This document shows, in pieces, positions 8,558 through 18,495 of a stretch of DNA of 64,000 nt. Source of the DNA: Mariaggregatimicrobium sp964498785 (GTDB taxonomy: Bacteria; Zhuqueibacterota; Zhuqueibacteria; Thermofontimicrobiales; Thiofontviventaceae); contig CAZCJL010000017.1 of NCBI GenBank assembly GCA_964498785.1, forward strand, positions 10,959 through 74,958, written 5' to 3'. Numbering within the stretch: position 1 is the first letter of the stretch; each line of letters starts with the position of its first letter. Position numbers and translations under genes: made by a program. The notes beneath the pieces were generated by a model that saw nothing but the letters and a program-made list of their open reading frames with translations, did not search any database and was not told where the DNA came from.

Positions 8558-10096
8558 ATGAATGAACGACAACGAGCAAAAAAACTGAAAAATCATTCCA
8601 AAATTGGCAATATGGCAAAAGGATCCGCGCTTGTCGGAAGCGGAGACTTAATTGGGAACCTTTTCTTCTACATCAATAGCGTAATTATTACGAGAACCAT
8701 TGGCGCTGAACTATATGGCCTGTTTTTCCTCGGAAATATCATTGCGCTTATCGGTAGCATGATTGCCAGACTTGGCCTCGATTATGCGATTTTACGCTTT
8801 GTTGCATTGTTTAAGGGCAAAGACCAGGAAATACGTATTTTTAAAACCGTAAAATCCGCGCTATTAATTTCTGCGATCGCAAGCGCTGCTGTTGTCATCG
8901 TTTCTGTGATATTGTCTCCGTTTATGGCACATACCATTTTTCGCAAGCCACAGTTGATCACTGTCATTTTATTTTTAGCAATCGGGATCCCGTTTACAAA
9001 TATAATCGCAATGGTCGTCAATCTTTTTCTTGGTTTAAAAGAAGTAAAATATAAAGTACTCATTGAAAATCTATTACTGCCTTTAATTAAGTTAATTTCC
9101 ATTATTCTCTTTTTTCAATGCGGTATGCGCCTTAGCGGAGTTGTGTATGCGAATGTTCTATCTTCATTTGTAGTGGCGGTTTTTTGTTTGGTTCTTATTA
9201 ATCATCGTTTCCCGCAAATTCGAAAATCCGGGTATGCCGACAAAAAGCCGCTATTATCATTCTCATTACCCATTCTCGGAGAAACAATTTTAAATTACAT
9301 CATTTCCTGGATTGATATTTTAATTTTAGGTTATTTTTCCACATCCACTGATGTTGGAATTTTGGGTATCATTTATCGGATTTCAATTGTGCTCGTATTT
9401 GTTCAATATTCTTTTAATGCGATTTTTTCTCCGATGATTTCAGAACTTCACGGTACCAACAAATTGAAGGAACTGGAACAACTTTTTAAGCTACAAACCC
9501 GATGGGCATTTTCCTTAACATTACCTTTTTTAATTTTGCTTATAATGTTTCCAGAGCATATAATGAAAATTTTTGGAGATACTTTTGTTAATGGGGCATT
9601 AGCGTTGGTTATTATCAGTATCGGCCGCTTTTTTGATACAGTTGTCGGAGCAAGCGGATTAATGATAATGATGATCGGTAAACCGAAAATTAACACAATA
9701 AATTCACTGATAATTTTAGTCATTAAAATAATATTGAATATCATCATGATCCCAAAGTATGGTTTAATCGGAGCCGCAATATCCGCAGCTTTATCGGTTG
9801 CTTTGCTCGACATCCTGCGCGTATGCGAAGTATATTATCTTTTAAAGATACATCCGTACAACCGAAAGCTACTAAAACCAATCATCGCTGCTATAGGAAG
9901 TATTACTGTGCTTTTCTTAATGTCGCATTTTTTTCTAATCAAATTAATCGATTTTTTTAATATAATCCTCTATTTAACGGTATTTTTTTTGTTGTACTTT
10001 GGTTTTCTCTATTGCTTAAAACTGGATGAAGAAGATAAATTTGTATTAAATTCACTTTTTCTAAAAGTGATTAAAGTTAGACATAATAATAATTAA
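8558..10096 (+). CDS. Wzx-type flippase (MOP superfamily)
   Basis: A 512-residue protein with about 14 hydrophobic segments. The start region KGSALVGSGDLIGNLFFYIN and IGAELYGLFFLGNIIALIGS is typical of oligosaccharide flippases, with the second-half motifs LSFSLPILGETILNYIISW, FSTSTDVGILGIIYRIS and ISELHGTNKLKELEQLF. It would flip the undecaprenyl-linked repeat to the periplasm, where the polymerase encoded at 4829-6274 could act. The N-terminus is strongly basic (NERQRAKKLKNHSK). It starts 22 nt after the oxidoreductase homologue. Confidence 0.88.
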   Translation: MNERQRAKKLKNHSKIGNMAKGSALVGSGDLIGNLFFYINSVIITRTIGAELYGLFFLGNIIALIGSMIARLGLDYAILRFVALFKGKDQEIRIFKTVKSALLISAIASAAVVIVSVILSPFMAHTIFRKPQLITVILFLAIGIPFTNIIAMVVNLFLGLKEVKYKVLIENLLLPLIKLISIILFFQCGMRLSGVVYANVLSSFVVAVFCLVLINHRFPQIRKSGYADKKPLLSFSLPILGETILNYIISWIDILILGYFSTSTDVGILGIIYRISIVLVFVQYSFNAIFSPMISELHGTNKLKELEQLFKLQTRWAFSLTLPFLILLIMFPEHIMKIFGDTFVNGALALVIISIGRFFDTVVGASGLMIMMIGKPKINTINSLIILVIKIILNIIMIPKYGLIGAAISAALSVALLDILRVCEVYYLLKIHPYNRKLLKPIIAAIGSITVLFLMSHFFLIKLIDFFNIILYLTVFFLLYFGFLYCLKLDEEDKFVLNSLFLKVIKVRHNNN

Positions 10097-10196
10097 ATTA
10101 TTACGCGAATATATTAAATTGCGTGTAATCTTTGATACGTATTAAAAATAAAGGAAAGCGAACTACGGTTTCGGCTTAAATATCAGGGGGTAACAA

Positions 10197-11840
10197 ATGG
10201 TTTCAAAAAAACGAGTGTTGATTATTGGGCTGGATAGTGTAAATCTGGAAATAATCAATCCACTTATAAATGAAAATAAATTGCCGGTTCTGGGAAAATT
10301 ACTATCTCAATCGGCATTTTCTTCAATGAGTTCTGTCCTGCCAGTCAATGCCGTGTCCGGTTGGACATCATTACTAACAGGACAGAACTCAGGAAAGCAC
10401 AGTATCTTTGAATTTTTCGATAAGACAAACGGCTCATACAAACGTAACATCATTTCCAGTCATGACGTCAAATCCAAACGCATCTGGGATATTTTAGGTG
10501 ATCATCAGCGAAAATCCATTGTGATGAATATTCCGGTAACGTATCCGCCCACACCAATTAATGGAATTATGGTAAGCGGCATGTTAACAAAACCGGATTC
10601 AATATTCACATATCCGGAAAATTTAACCGACGGGTTGAAATCAAAAAAATATATTATTGATGTGTTTGGTCATTATCGAAATACATTGACAGGTTACATG
10701 GAATTAGCGTTCCAAACAATTATTTATCGTCAGCACGCATTTCTTGAATTGATCAAAAATAATGAATGGGATTTTGCGGCGTTAGCTTTTACAACACTTG
10801 ATCGATTACAGCAAACAATTTATGACCAAAAATCTCAAATTGAGAAAATTTTCATAAAATTAGATGAACTAATCGGGGAAATCGTAACTGAAGTTAATGA
10901 TGGTAATACCTACATATTGTTAGTTTCAAATTATGGCTATCGCAATGTTACCAAAAAGTTTTTTGTAAATGAATGGCTAAGCGATTTGGGATTGCTTTCC
11001 AAAAGCATTAGTACCGGAAAAGCCTCGATCCCGAATCTTGTTGAAGATTATTTTGATTTCAGAAAACAAAAACCTCGTTTAACCGCCCGGCTTTTGGCGA
11101 AAACAGGTATTACAAAAGATAACATCCGTTCTGTTGTTCCTGAATTAATTTGTGAACTTTTAAAGAAACGAATACCAACAAAGATCAGAAAGATATTTCC
11201 GAAAGAGAATTTATTAATAAACTGGGATAAAACTAAAGCCTATTTCCCCTCTGAATATGTTCATGGAATTCGAATAAATGTAAAAGGTCGTGAGCCAAAC
11301 GGTGTTGTTGAAAAAGGCTGGAAATACGACCACCTTTGCGAGACCATTATTTCAGAACTTTATCGCTTGAAAGATCCGCATACTTTTGAAAATATTATTG
11401 AGCGTGTTTACAGACGAGAAGAAATATTTCACGGACAAAATTGTGATTGTGCTCCTGACATTATTTTTGTATTAAGGGACAACCGCTATTCTCTGCAATC
11501 AAATAAAAGAACAAATAAACACTATATAAGCAATGCAAAAGACGATTATCCGGTAACATCAGGAATGGATCCCACCGGGCTGTTTTGTATTATGGGTCCG
11601 TCAATTCAAGCTGGCGAATTAGCCAGTATCCCAAGGATTTACGACATTGCGCCCACTATTCTGGAACTCCTGAATGTTCCTGTTCCTGACGACATGGAAG
11701 GATCAGTTATAAACTATATTATCGACTTGAAGCAAATAGAATCGACCGCTGTGGCGAAACAGAATATCAATTTCAGAATAAATAATGGGAGCCAACCAGA
11801 TAAAACCAGGGAAATTGTAACAAAAGAAGTTTTCGTGTAG
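10197..11840 (+). CDS. Alkaline-phosphatase-superfamily (type I phosphodiesterase) protein with a degenerate active site
   Basis: The fold is that of type I phosphodiesterase/nucleotide pyrophosphatase proteins: VLIIGLDSVNLEIINPLI, GWTSLLTGQNSGKHSIFEFF, and a C-terminal GLFCIMGPSIQAGELA and DIAPTILELLNVPVPDDMEG. The metal ligand Asp13 (GLD) and Asp202 (TLDRLQQ) remain. The nucleophile position after VLPVN is Ala52 instead of Thr/Ser, the His usually following DRxQ is Gln206, the SDHG motif is SNYG (Asn245, Tyr246), and the late GxH histidine is replaced (SGMDPTG, Asp458). It is probably a pseudoenzyme with a binding or scaffolding role in glycan assembly. A good ribosome-binding site (AGGGGG) precedes ATG 10197. 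No signal peptide is apparent, so it is predicted cytoplasmic. Confidence 0.8.
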   Translation: MVSKKRVLIIGLDSVNLEIINPLINENKLPVLGKLLSQSAFSSMSSVLPVNAVSGWTSLLTGQNSGKHSIFEFFDKTNGSYKRNIISSHDVKSKRIWDILGDHQRKSIVMNIPVTYPPTPINGIMVSGMLTKPDSIFTYPENLTDGLKSKKYIIDVFGHYRNTLTGYMELAFQTIIYRQHAFLELIKNNEWDFAALAFTTLDRLQQTIYDQKSQIEKIFIKLDELIGEIVTEVNDGNTYILLVSNYGYRNVTKKFFVNEWLSDLGLLSKSISTGKASIPNLVEDYFDFRKQKPRLTARLLAKTGITKDNIRSVVPELICELLKKRIPTKIRKIFPKENLLINWDKTKAYFPSEYVHGIRINVKGREPNGVVEKGWKYDHLCETIISELYRLKDPHTFENIIERVYRREEIFHGQNCDCAPDIIFVLRDNRYSLQSNKRTNKHYISNAKDDYPVTSGMDPTGLFCIMGPSIQAGELASIPRIYDIAPTILELLNVPVPDDMEGSVINYIIDLKQIESTAVAKQNINFRINNGSQPDKTREIVTKEVFV

Positions 11841-11870
11841 TGTCAGAACTTTAATAGAAATCGCATAATA

Positions 11871-13709
11871 TTGAGACGGAACAGACAATATATCAATTAT
11901 CTTCTACTGGCGATCACTCTCATTTCGGTAATTCTGCGGTTCATTCATTTAACCGCCGATACCCCGGTACTACAATTATTCACTGATGAGGGATATAAAA
12001 CATTTGATGCCCGTAATAAAGTTCTTTTTGATAAATGGAGTGTTGACCCGCACCCCCCATGCTATCTCTATTTACACCCGGTTTTCACTCTTACACAATA
12101 TTCGTTCATGTCATTATTTGGCGTTGGGTTAATTCAGGCGCGTTTGGTATCGGTTTTTTTTGGATTGGGGATTCTACTTCTTATTTTTTCTCTTGTCAGA
12201 AAAAATTTTTCTGGTAGCGCGGCAATAATAGCAGGAATTTTAATCGGTTTCAATTATTATTTTATCATGATCAGTCGAACTGCTGTTATCGAAATTTCTG
12301 CAATTTTTTTTATGATGCTTACTGTTTTTACATTTGATAAAACACCCCCTAAACGTCCATATTATGTATTTCTCGCTGGCATCACAACATTTCTGGGAAT
12401 TATTACAAAGCTATATGCCTTTTTTTTGATTCCGATGTGTATTGTATTTCTCATTTATCGGAAACGCTATCGTGATTTGTTGTTTTATATGACCGGATTT
12501 CTTGCCGCGGTCATTGTTTATACGTTTCTGTGGTGTTTGCTAACAAATTTTGACGTGTTCATTGATGTGCTTCGACTTAATATGAGTATTGGCAAACTTG
12601 AAATTTTTCGCGACAGCCAGTCAATTATTTCGGCGTCATCTCAAAAAGTGCAACATCATTCTACCAGTCTGAATGTGCTTTTTACTCTTTTACGAAGTCT
12701 GAGCGGACGATTTATTTACATTCATCATTTATTTACCATTGCTCCGGGAATTTTCGTTCTATGTTCGGCTTATTTTATGCGAATGGCTCAAAAGAAACGC
12801 CGAGAGCGTTTTTCAGACCTTGAAATATTGTCAATCGGCTGGATTATTTTCGGCGGCGCTATTTTAAGTATTGCTAAATATACGAGTTTTCATCATTTAA
12901 TGATCTTATTACCTCCAATGGCCATTTTATCGACTTCTTTTCTCACACGAATTTTTAATAAATCATTGGGACAAAATGATGATAACCCGGACGAGCTATC
13001 TTCGCCTCTGATTTCTAAATTTATAAATATTCTCAAATATGGCCTTTCTATCGGATTTTCATTCATTCTGATCCAGCAAATTTTATACTCAGCGCTTATG
13101 GTTTATTTGCAGAAATTTATCAACGGCACACCAATCGTTAATCCGGATGATCAATTTAATGCGTTTGCCTTTCTGTGGTTCATCATTAAAAATGATTCAT
13201 TTAATATGATTCCGCTACTACCAAGGATCAACGCGTATGAATTTTGGCGCAACGCCGCTGTTTCTATTACCTGTATTACGTCATTGTTAATACTTCCTGT
13301 TTTCAAAAATGGCTGGAAAATCAGTCAGTTATCCAGGGCGCTATCGATTGTGGGCATTTTGGTATTTTTAATTATTAATACCTGGCGTTATACAACCTGG
13401 AGTCTTTCCCCGCAATATACTCAACTAAACGCATCTAAAAGATTAGGGCAGATAGTAAATGATTCGCAAACAGTAATTGGCGGACAATTCCTGGCGCTGG
13501 AAAATTCTGTTCATTTTTCTCATCATCATGAACCTGGCGACATATACCAGAACCAATCGCAATATCTTATTGAATTGGTATTTCATCCGTTAAAAGGACC
13601 TCAACTTCCTGACAATCTCCCTGATCGGACGAATGGCAAAAAATATATAGAAAAATTCATCGTTCGAGAACATATCTATCACTTGTATCAGCTTACCTAT
13701 GCACATTGA
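11871..13709 (+). CDS. GT39/ArnT-like polyprenyl-phosphate-dependent glycosyltransferase
   Basis: This 612-residue multi-spanning protein has the PMT_2/ArnT pattern. After the first membrane segment comes LFTDEGYKTFDARNKVL, whose acidic residues fit the conserved metal/acceptor Asp-Glu loop, then DPHPPCYLYLHPVF and LFGVGLIQARLVSVFFGLG. A soluble periplasmic tail follows the last membrane span (about residue 515 on). Such enzymes move a sugar from polyprenyl phosphate onto a glycan, lipid or protein in the periplasm. The start is TTG 11871, 30 nt after the upstream stop. It appears to be the last gene of the polysaccharide locus. Confidence 0.8.
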   Translation: MRRNRQYINYLLLAITLISVILRFIHLTADTPVLQLFTDEGYKTFDARNKVLFDKWSVDPHPPCYLYLHPVFTLTQYSFMSLFGVGLIQARLVSVFFGLGILLLIFSLVRKNFSGSAAIIAGILIGFNYYFIMISRTAVIEISAIFFMMLTVFTFDKTPPKRPYYVFLAGITTFLGIITKLYAFFLIPMCIVFLIYRKRYRDLLFYMTGFLAAVIVYTFLWCLLTNFDVFIDVLRLNMSIGKLEIFRDSQSIISASSQKVQHHSTSLNVLFTLLRSLSGRFIYIHHLFTIAPGIFVLCSAYFMRMAQKKRRERFSDLEILSIGWIIFGGAILSIAKYTSFHHLMILLPPMAILSTSFLTRIFNKSLGQNDDNPDELSSPLISKFINILKYGLSIGFSFILIQQILYSALMVYLQKFINGTPIVNPDDQFNAFAFLWFIIKNDSFNMIPLLPRINAYEFWRNAAVSITCITSLLILPVFKNGWKISQLSRALSIVGILVFLIINTWRYTTWSLSPQYTQLNASKRLGQIVNDSQTVIGGQFLALENSVHFSHHHEPGDIYQNQSQYLIELVFHPLKGPQLPDNLPDRTNGKKYIEKFIVREHIYHLYQLTYAH

Positions 13710-13811
13710 ATTTGCCTCCGAAAGATAATACTTGATTTCTAAATTTATTTTGTTTACTTTTTTGACAAGATAACCCGATGAACATAATACCATAACGAAT
13801 GACTCTTACCC

Positions 13812-15011
13812 ATGAAATTGATACTTACTATTATTTTGGTAATGCTTATTGCTATTATCGGATCAGAGTATACATTTATCAGAAAACGAATTCCTCTTGG
13901 CACTCGTCATATTTTATTGACAGGAACTGAGTTTATATTCATTGGTTTTTTGTTAGGCCCAACCTTCTTAAATATTCTGGATTCGGTAACAATACGCTCA
14001 CTGCATCCGCTATTGAGTTTTGGTCTTGGGTGGATTGGTTTTCTTTTTGGGCTGCAATTCGATTTTTCTAAAATTAAAATCTTGCCACATAACTATTTTT
14101 CAATTACATTATTACAGGCATTTGTAACACTCACTTTTATTTTTTTTATATTTTTTGGGATATTTATATATATATTCAATCAATCGATTAATGAAGCATT
14201 TATTTATGCGTTAACTCTTGCTTCTGCCGGAGCCTGTACCGGTCAGGCCTCTATGGCGATCGTGCACCGGGATTTTAAAATACCGTCCCGGGGTCTGATG
14301 AATCTGTTCCGTTACATTGCAAGCGTCGATGCACTGGTGAGTATATTTATCTTTGGGCTGGCGTTATGTTACAGTAAATCAAATACTGTTAATTCAATTT
14401 CTCTGAATCATTTGGATTCTTTTATGTGGTTGGGATTATCCATAACACTGGGTTTAATAATGGGGATCATTTTTCATTTGTTAACTTATGTACGGTTAAA
14501 CCAGGACGAATTGATTTTGATCATTATCGGAGTTGTCACTTTTTCCGCAGGGGTTGGCCTTTATCTACGCCTGTCTCCTTTGTTGATCAATTTCTTTATG
14601 GGCATTTTTATTGCAAATAGCACGCATCGTAATGTTCGGGTGTTTGAAATTATGATTCGTGCAGAAAAATCCATTTATATTTTACTCGTATTGTTAGCCG
14701 GGGCGACCTGGCAACCGGTTTCAATGGGGTCGGTTGGCTTGATTTTTAGTTACATAATTTCTCGTGGTCTCGGAAAATTATTTGGTGGCTACATTACATC
14801 AAAACTATCCCCCACAGGTTTTCATATACCGCCTTATTTTGGTCTGGGTTTATTATCCCAGGGGGGAATTGCGATTGCGATCATCATTAATTTTCAACTA
14901 ATTCACAACGAGTTCCCAGTCAATTTAATTTTGACTATTGTCATATTCGGGGCATTAATTAACGAATTGATCAGCCCATCCTTTGTACTTAAATTAGTGA
15001 GGGAAAAATAA
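13812..15011 (+). CDS. CPA2-type cation:proton antiporter-like protein (first of pair)
   Basis: A 399-residue protein made almost entirely of membrane spans, with the CPA2 Na+/H+ exchanger pattern: GTEFIFIGFLLGP, LLSFGLGWIGFLFGLQFDFS, TLASAGACTGQASMA and PPYFGLGLLSQGGIAIAI. It has no C-terminal TrkA/RCK domain, so nucleotide gating would have to come from another subunit. Its TAA overlaps the next ATG (TAATG), so the two antiporter genes are translationally coupled. Probably monovalent-cation or pH homeostasis at the inner membrane; ion not predictable. Confidence 0.8.
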   Translation: MKLILTIILVMLIAIIGSEYTFIRKRIPLGTRHILLTGTEFIFIGFLLGPTFLNILDSVTIRSLHPLLSFGLGWIGFLFGLQFDFSKIKILPHNYFSITLLQAFVTLTFIFFIFFGIFIYIFNQSINEAFIYALTLASAGACTGQASMAIVHRDFKIPSRGLMNLFRYIASVDALVSIFIFGLALCYSKSNTVNSISLNHLDSFMWLGLSITLGLIMGIIFHLLTYVRLNQDELILIIIGVVTFSAGVGLYLRLSPLLINFFMGIFIANSTHRNVRVFEIMIRAEKSIYILLVLLAGATWQPVSMGSVGLIFSYIISRGLGKLFGGYITSKLSPTGFHIPPYFGLGLLSQGGIAIAIIINFQLIHNEFPVNLILTIVIFGALINELISPSFVLKLVREK

Positions 15012-16375
15012 TGCCTCGTCTGGTCGGTTTAGCATTTCTGATCATATTTTTATTCGTGCTAATTCAACATACAGATTTTGATTATTCCACTGCTGAAAGC
15101 TCCACAATTGCCCTCGGTTTTTTAATATCCTCAGCTTATATCGTCGGACAATGTATCGAACGGCTGCGTCTTCCTAAAATTACAGGGTACATATTAACCG
15201 GATTATTATTTGGTCCCTACCTTTTAGAATTTATTTCAAAAGAAACGCTCGTCGATTTGAACTTTATCAATCACATGGCTCTGGCGCTAATTGCATTTTA
15301 TGCTGGCGGAGAATTACAGCTCAGTCGATTAAGAGCATACCGAAAATCTTTTTCCATTCTCATTGCTTTCCAACTTTTTATCGCGGTGGGAGTTGCAGGT
15401 GTACTTTATTTAATTCGTTCCTCTCTTCCTGTTTTCCAGAACTTGAGTGATCTGCAGATACTCGCGTTTTCGATTTTGCTTGGCGTTGTGAGTGTTGCCA
15501 GATCACCATCTACTGTTATTGCGATTATTAGCGAAACTCGTTCTGAAGGCCGCGTAACAGACATTGTATTAGGCGTTACTATCGCGCTGGATGTTGTGGT
15601 AATCATGCTGTTTGCAATTGCAATTTCATTTTGTGATGTACTACTTGTGACAGAGCAATCATGGAATTTTAGTTTTTTCTTCGTACTGTTGCTGGAAATA
15701 ATTATTTCATTGGTTACCGGTTTGATACTTGGGATCGGGCTTAATTTTCTCATTAAACGGGTTGATAAGGTTTTACCGATGGCAATATTAACGATTGGAT
15801 TTGTCGTTACAAAATTTTCTTATTCTTTAGCAAATTATCTGGAACATACACACGAAATTGGCCTTAAAATAGAGCCACTGTTAATTTGTATTACCGCAGG
15901 ATTTTATATTCAAAATTTTTCACACTATAATAAACAATTTATGATGTCACTGGACAAAGTATCGCTTGTCATTTATACACTATTTTTTTCGCTTACAGGC
16001 GCTTCTTTAAATCTTGAAATACTACAGAAAAGCTGGGCCGTTGCATGTTTAATTTTTATTATAAGAACGATTATGCTTGCAGTCAGCACAACAACCGGCG
16101 CTCTGGTTTCGAGGGACCCTTCTCCGCAACGATATTTGTACTGGCTTGGATTTGTTTCGCAGGCAGGAGTGAGCCTTGGTTTTGCCCATGAAATAATGCG
16201 CCGTTTTCCAGCCTTTGGAATCGAACTTGGCTCTATTATTATCGCCGTGGTTGCAATCGATCAACTGATCGGTCCTATTACGTTTAAATATGCACTTGAG
16301 AGATGCCATGAAACAAATGAAAAAGTGACATACCGAACACTTGTAAATCAGAAGACAAAAAGGGCTGAGTTATGA
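15011..16375 (+). CDS. CPA2-type cation:proton antiporter (second of pair)
   Basis: The 454-residue product is a second CPA2 exchanger: ESSTIALGFLISSAYIVGQC, LRLPKITGYILTGLLFGPY (the conserved LP...GYi.aG...GP entry), NHMALALIAFYAGGEL, SVARSPSTVIAIISE and GFVSQAGVSLGFAHEIM. The SPSTV stretch lies where the ion-binding Asp of NhaA/KefC-type proteins usually follows, so mechanism is uncertain. It overlaps the upstream antiporter by 1 nt and the downstream PII-like gene by 4 nt (ATGA). The arrangement suggests a hetero-oligomeric transporter or two transporters under one regulator. Confidence 0.82.
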   Translation: MPRLVGLAFLIIFLFVLIQHTDFDYSTAESSTIALGFLISSAYIVGQCIERLRLPKITGYILTGLLFGPYLLEFISKETLVDLNFINHMALALIAFYAGGELQLSRLRAYRKSFSILIAFQLFIAVGVAGVLYLIRSSLPVFQNLSDLQILAFSILLGVVSVARSPSTVIAIISETRSEGRVTDIVLGVTIALDVVVIMLFAIAISFCDVLLVTEQSWNFSFFFVLLLEIIISLVTGLILGIGLNFLIKRVDKVLPMAILTIGFVVTKFSYSLANYLEHTHEIGLKIEPLLICITAGFYIQNFSHYNKQFMMSLDKVSLVIYTLFFSLTGASLNLEILQKSWAVACLIFIIRTIMLAVSTTTGALVSRDPSPQRYLYWLGFVSQAGVSLGFAHEIMRRFPAFGIELGSIIIAVVAIDQLIGPITFKYALERCHETNEKVTYRTLVNQKTKRAEL

Positions 16376-16713
16376 ACAAGAAGCTGATTGTAATTATTCT
16401 CAACAAAATTGAACTACTGGAGGATTTGTTATCCGCATTGCTCGAAATTGGCATTTCAGGTGCAACCGTTATCGACAGTAATGGAATGGGCAAAATAATA
16501 ACGACCCAAATCCCCATTTTTGCCGGACTGAGCGATGCATTTCCAGGAACGAGTCCGATGAATAAAACAATTTTCATTGTCCTTGAAGAAAACCAGATCG
16601 AAAATGTGGAAATCGTTCTTAACGAAGTGTGCGGTAGTTTTAACGAATCCGGAGCCGGTATCTATTTTTGCGTGCCAATAGATTTTGTGCGTGGTTACAG
16701 GAAAGGATATTAA
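16372..16713 (+). CDS. PII-like regulatory protein coupled to the antiporters
   Basis: This 113-residue protein has the beta-alpha-beta ferredoxin-like pattern of PII and PII-like proteins: KKLIVIILNKIELLEDLLSA, then LEIGISGATVIDSNGMGK (compare the PII lEiGv.G.Tv....G.G segment), and a B-loop-like GAGIYFCVPID near the end. There is no canonical T-loop with a uridylylated tyrosine; the central segment (IFAGLSDAFPGTSPMNK) is different. The ATGA overlap with the second antiporter indicates equimolar synthesis. By analogy with SbtB-like proteins it may bind a nucleotide and gate the transporters; that is inference. Confidence 0.65.
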   Translation: MNKKLIVIILNKIELLEDLLSALLEIGISGATVIDSNGMGKIITTQIPIFAGLSDAFPGTSPMNKTIFIVLEENQIENVEIVLNEVCGSFNESGAGIYFCVPIDFVRGYRKGY

Positions 16714-16988
16714 ATATTGAAAATTTTTAAATTGATTTCTGCCTACTCTTCTAAATCTGATTCACTATCTTGTTAAATTTTAATCTTATTAAAATAATTT
16801 AATATCTAAGTATTGACTTATTAATAAATTATTTTTATTTTAATAATTGTCAGAATAGACTTTCTTTAATACCAAAAAGGAAATGGCACTTTAGCGCAGG
16901 TTCCTATTAAATAATATCTTTCTTTCAAAAATTTCCCCTTAATACACCCATTATACAACTTAGTTAACTTTTCATTGGGAGTATTACA

Positions 16989-18221
16989 ATGTTAACAACC
17001 AGAAAAACATCAAAAGAGAATGTATTCCCACCTTGTTTGTCGAATAGTGAAGTGTTCCAGCAAATTTTACTGAATACGTTTGACGGTGTCATTTTACTTG
17101 AAGGACGGAAAGTGATTTACGTCAATCCCAAATTTGAGGAAATTTCCGGATACACACATTCCGAAATTATGGTAAAATCAGACTTTTCGCAATTAATATA
17201 CACCGATGACCGTGGCAAAATTGAAACACTATTATCAACTGTGGAACAGAACGATCCATTATACCAGCAAATATTTCGTATTGTAACCTGTAATGAGGAG
17301 ATAAAGTGGCTAAAAGCGAATAAAGAGACAATTATTAACAATGACGATCGATATATCTTGATCGCGGTGCATGACATTACAGACCATCATTATATGGAAA
17401 ATCAATTGCTGCAAGCCCAAAAAATGGAATCAATCAGTCAAATGGCCCCTGGGCTGGCACATGAATTCAATAATCAATTAAAAGGAATCCTTGGGCTTTC
17501 ATCGCATTTATTAAATAATATGCCAAAAGGACACCTGCATCGCAGAGAGGTGTCACTCATAATGCAGGTAGCGGAACAGGCTTCCGAGCTTATCGGCCAA
17601 CTACTGGATTTTAGTCGAAATGCCCAATTTAGGCCAACGGTTATAAATCCGAATAAAATCATTTCGGAAGTCACTTGTTTGTTCAGCCATACGATTAATC
17701 CGCAGATCAGGCTTGAACTTCTGTTATCTCCGCAAATAAAATATATTAAGGCAGATCAAATTCAGTTGAAACATGTCTTGTTTAATATACTTATTAACGG
17801 AAAAGACGCACTGGATGAGGATGGACAGATTACAGTTCGCACGGAAAATGCTCAATTTAGCAGGCCGTCAAATTTCGGGAAAGTTACTATTGCTGCCGGA
17901 GAATATGTGCATATTTCAGTTCATGATAATGGTAGCGGGATGGATAAAAAAACATTAGACCGAATTTTTGAACCATTTTTTACAAGCAAGCAGGAACAAC
18001 ACGGCACCGGATTGGGCATGACGATCGTTCGGGAAATTGTGGATCGTCACAAAGGATACATTACTGTTGAAACTGAGTTAGGCAGTTTTACGAACATAAG
18101 CTTGTATTTTCCGATAACGCTGGAAGAACGCTGCAATGAGGTGGATATATTAAATCTGGATGAAGATTTTATTAAACGTTATTTAAGACCCGAACAGCAA
18201 CAAAGAACGTATATATTTTAA
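16989..18221 (+). CDS. PAS-domain sensor histidine kinase
   Basis: The 410-residue kinase has one PAS domain (residues about 20-135: NTFDGVILLEGRKVIYVNPK, FEEISGYTHSE), a HisKA H-box GLAHEFNNQLKG with His158, and a HATPase domain with N-box HVLFNILINGKDAL, G1 HDNGSGMDKKTLDRIFEPFF and G2 GTGLGMTIVREIVDRHKG. No membrane segment is visible, so it is cytoplasmic. GGGAG precedes ATG 16989. No response regulator is adjacent; the nearest is the receiver at 21431-21832. It looks complete apart from lacking a linked receiver, which many HEFNN-type hybrid kinases carry. Confidence 0.9.
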   Translation: MLTTRKTSKENVFPPCLSNSEVFQQILLNTFDGVILLEGRKVIYVNPKFEEISGYTHSEIMVKSDFSQLIYTDDRGKIETLLSTVEQNDPLYQQIFRIVTCNEEIKWLKANKETIINNDDRYILIAVHDITDHHYMENQLLQAQKMESISQMAPGLAHEFNNQLKGILGLSSHLLNNMPKGHLHRREVSLIMQVAEQASELIGQLLDFSRNAQFRPTVINPNKIISEVTCLFSHTINPQIRLELLLSPQIKYIKADQIQLKHVLFNILINGKDALDEDGQITVRTENAQFSRPSNFGKVTIAAGEYVHISVHDNGSGMDKKTLDRIFEPFFTSKQEQHGTGLGMTIVREIVDRHKGYITVETELGSFTNISLYFPITLEERCNEVDILNLDEDFIKRYLRPEQQQRTYIF

Positions 18222-18495
18222 ACTGTTTCCAACAAGAAATAATTAATCGTTAACGATCAAATTTTAATACACATTATTTAAAAATCTCTTGCTTATTTAA
18301 TAAATATTTTATAATATATTATAATCATTTCTGTTAAGGCAATTCACCACAAAAGTGATAACGCCGTTCATTCGAACTACGTGATTTTTAAAAAATATTG
18401 AAATATCTTATTTGAGGTTTTTGAAGACTGTGCACAACTATAATTTTGGTTTTAATAAACAAGACTGGCAAGGGAATTAAACGCGAAGGTGACTT

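Noticed and set aside
16883..16897. Second sigma-54 promoter upstream of the PAS kinase
   Set aside because: TGGCAC is present, but the -12 GC lies one base too close and the TTGC element is missing; spacing is strict for this sigma factor.
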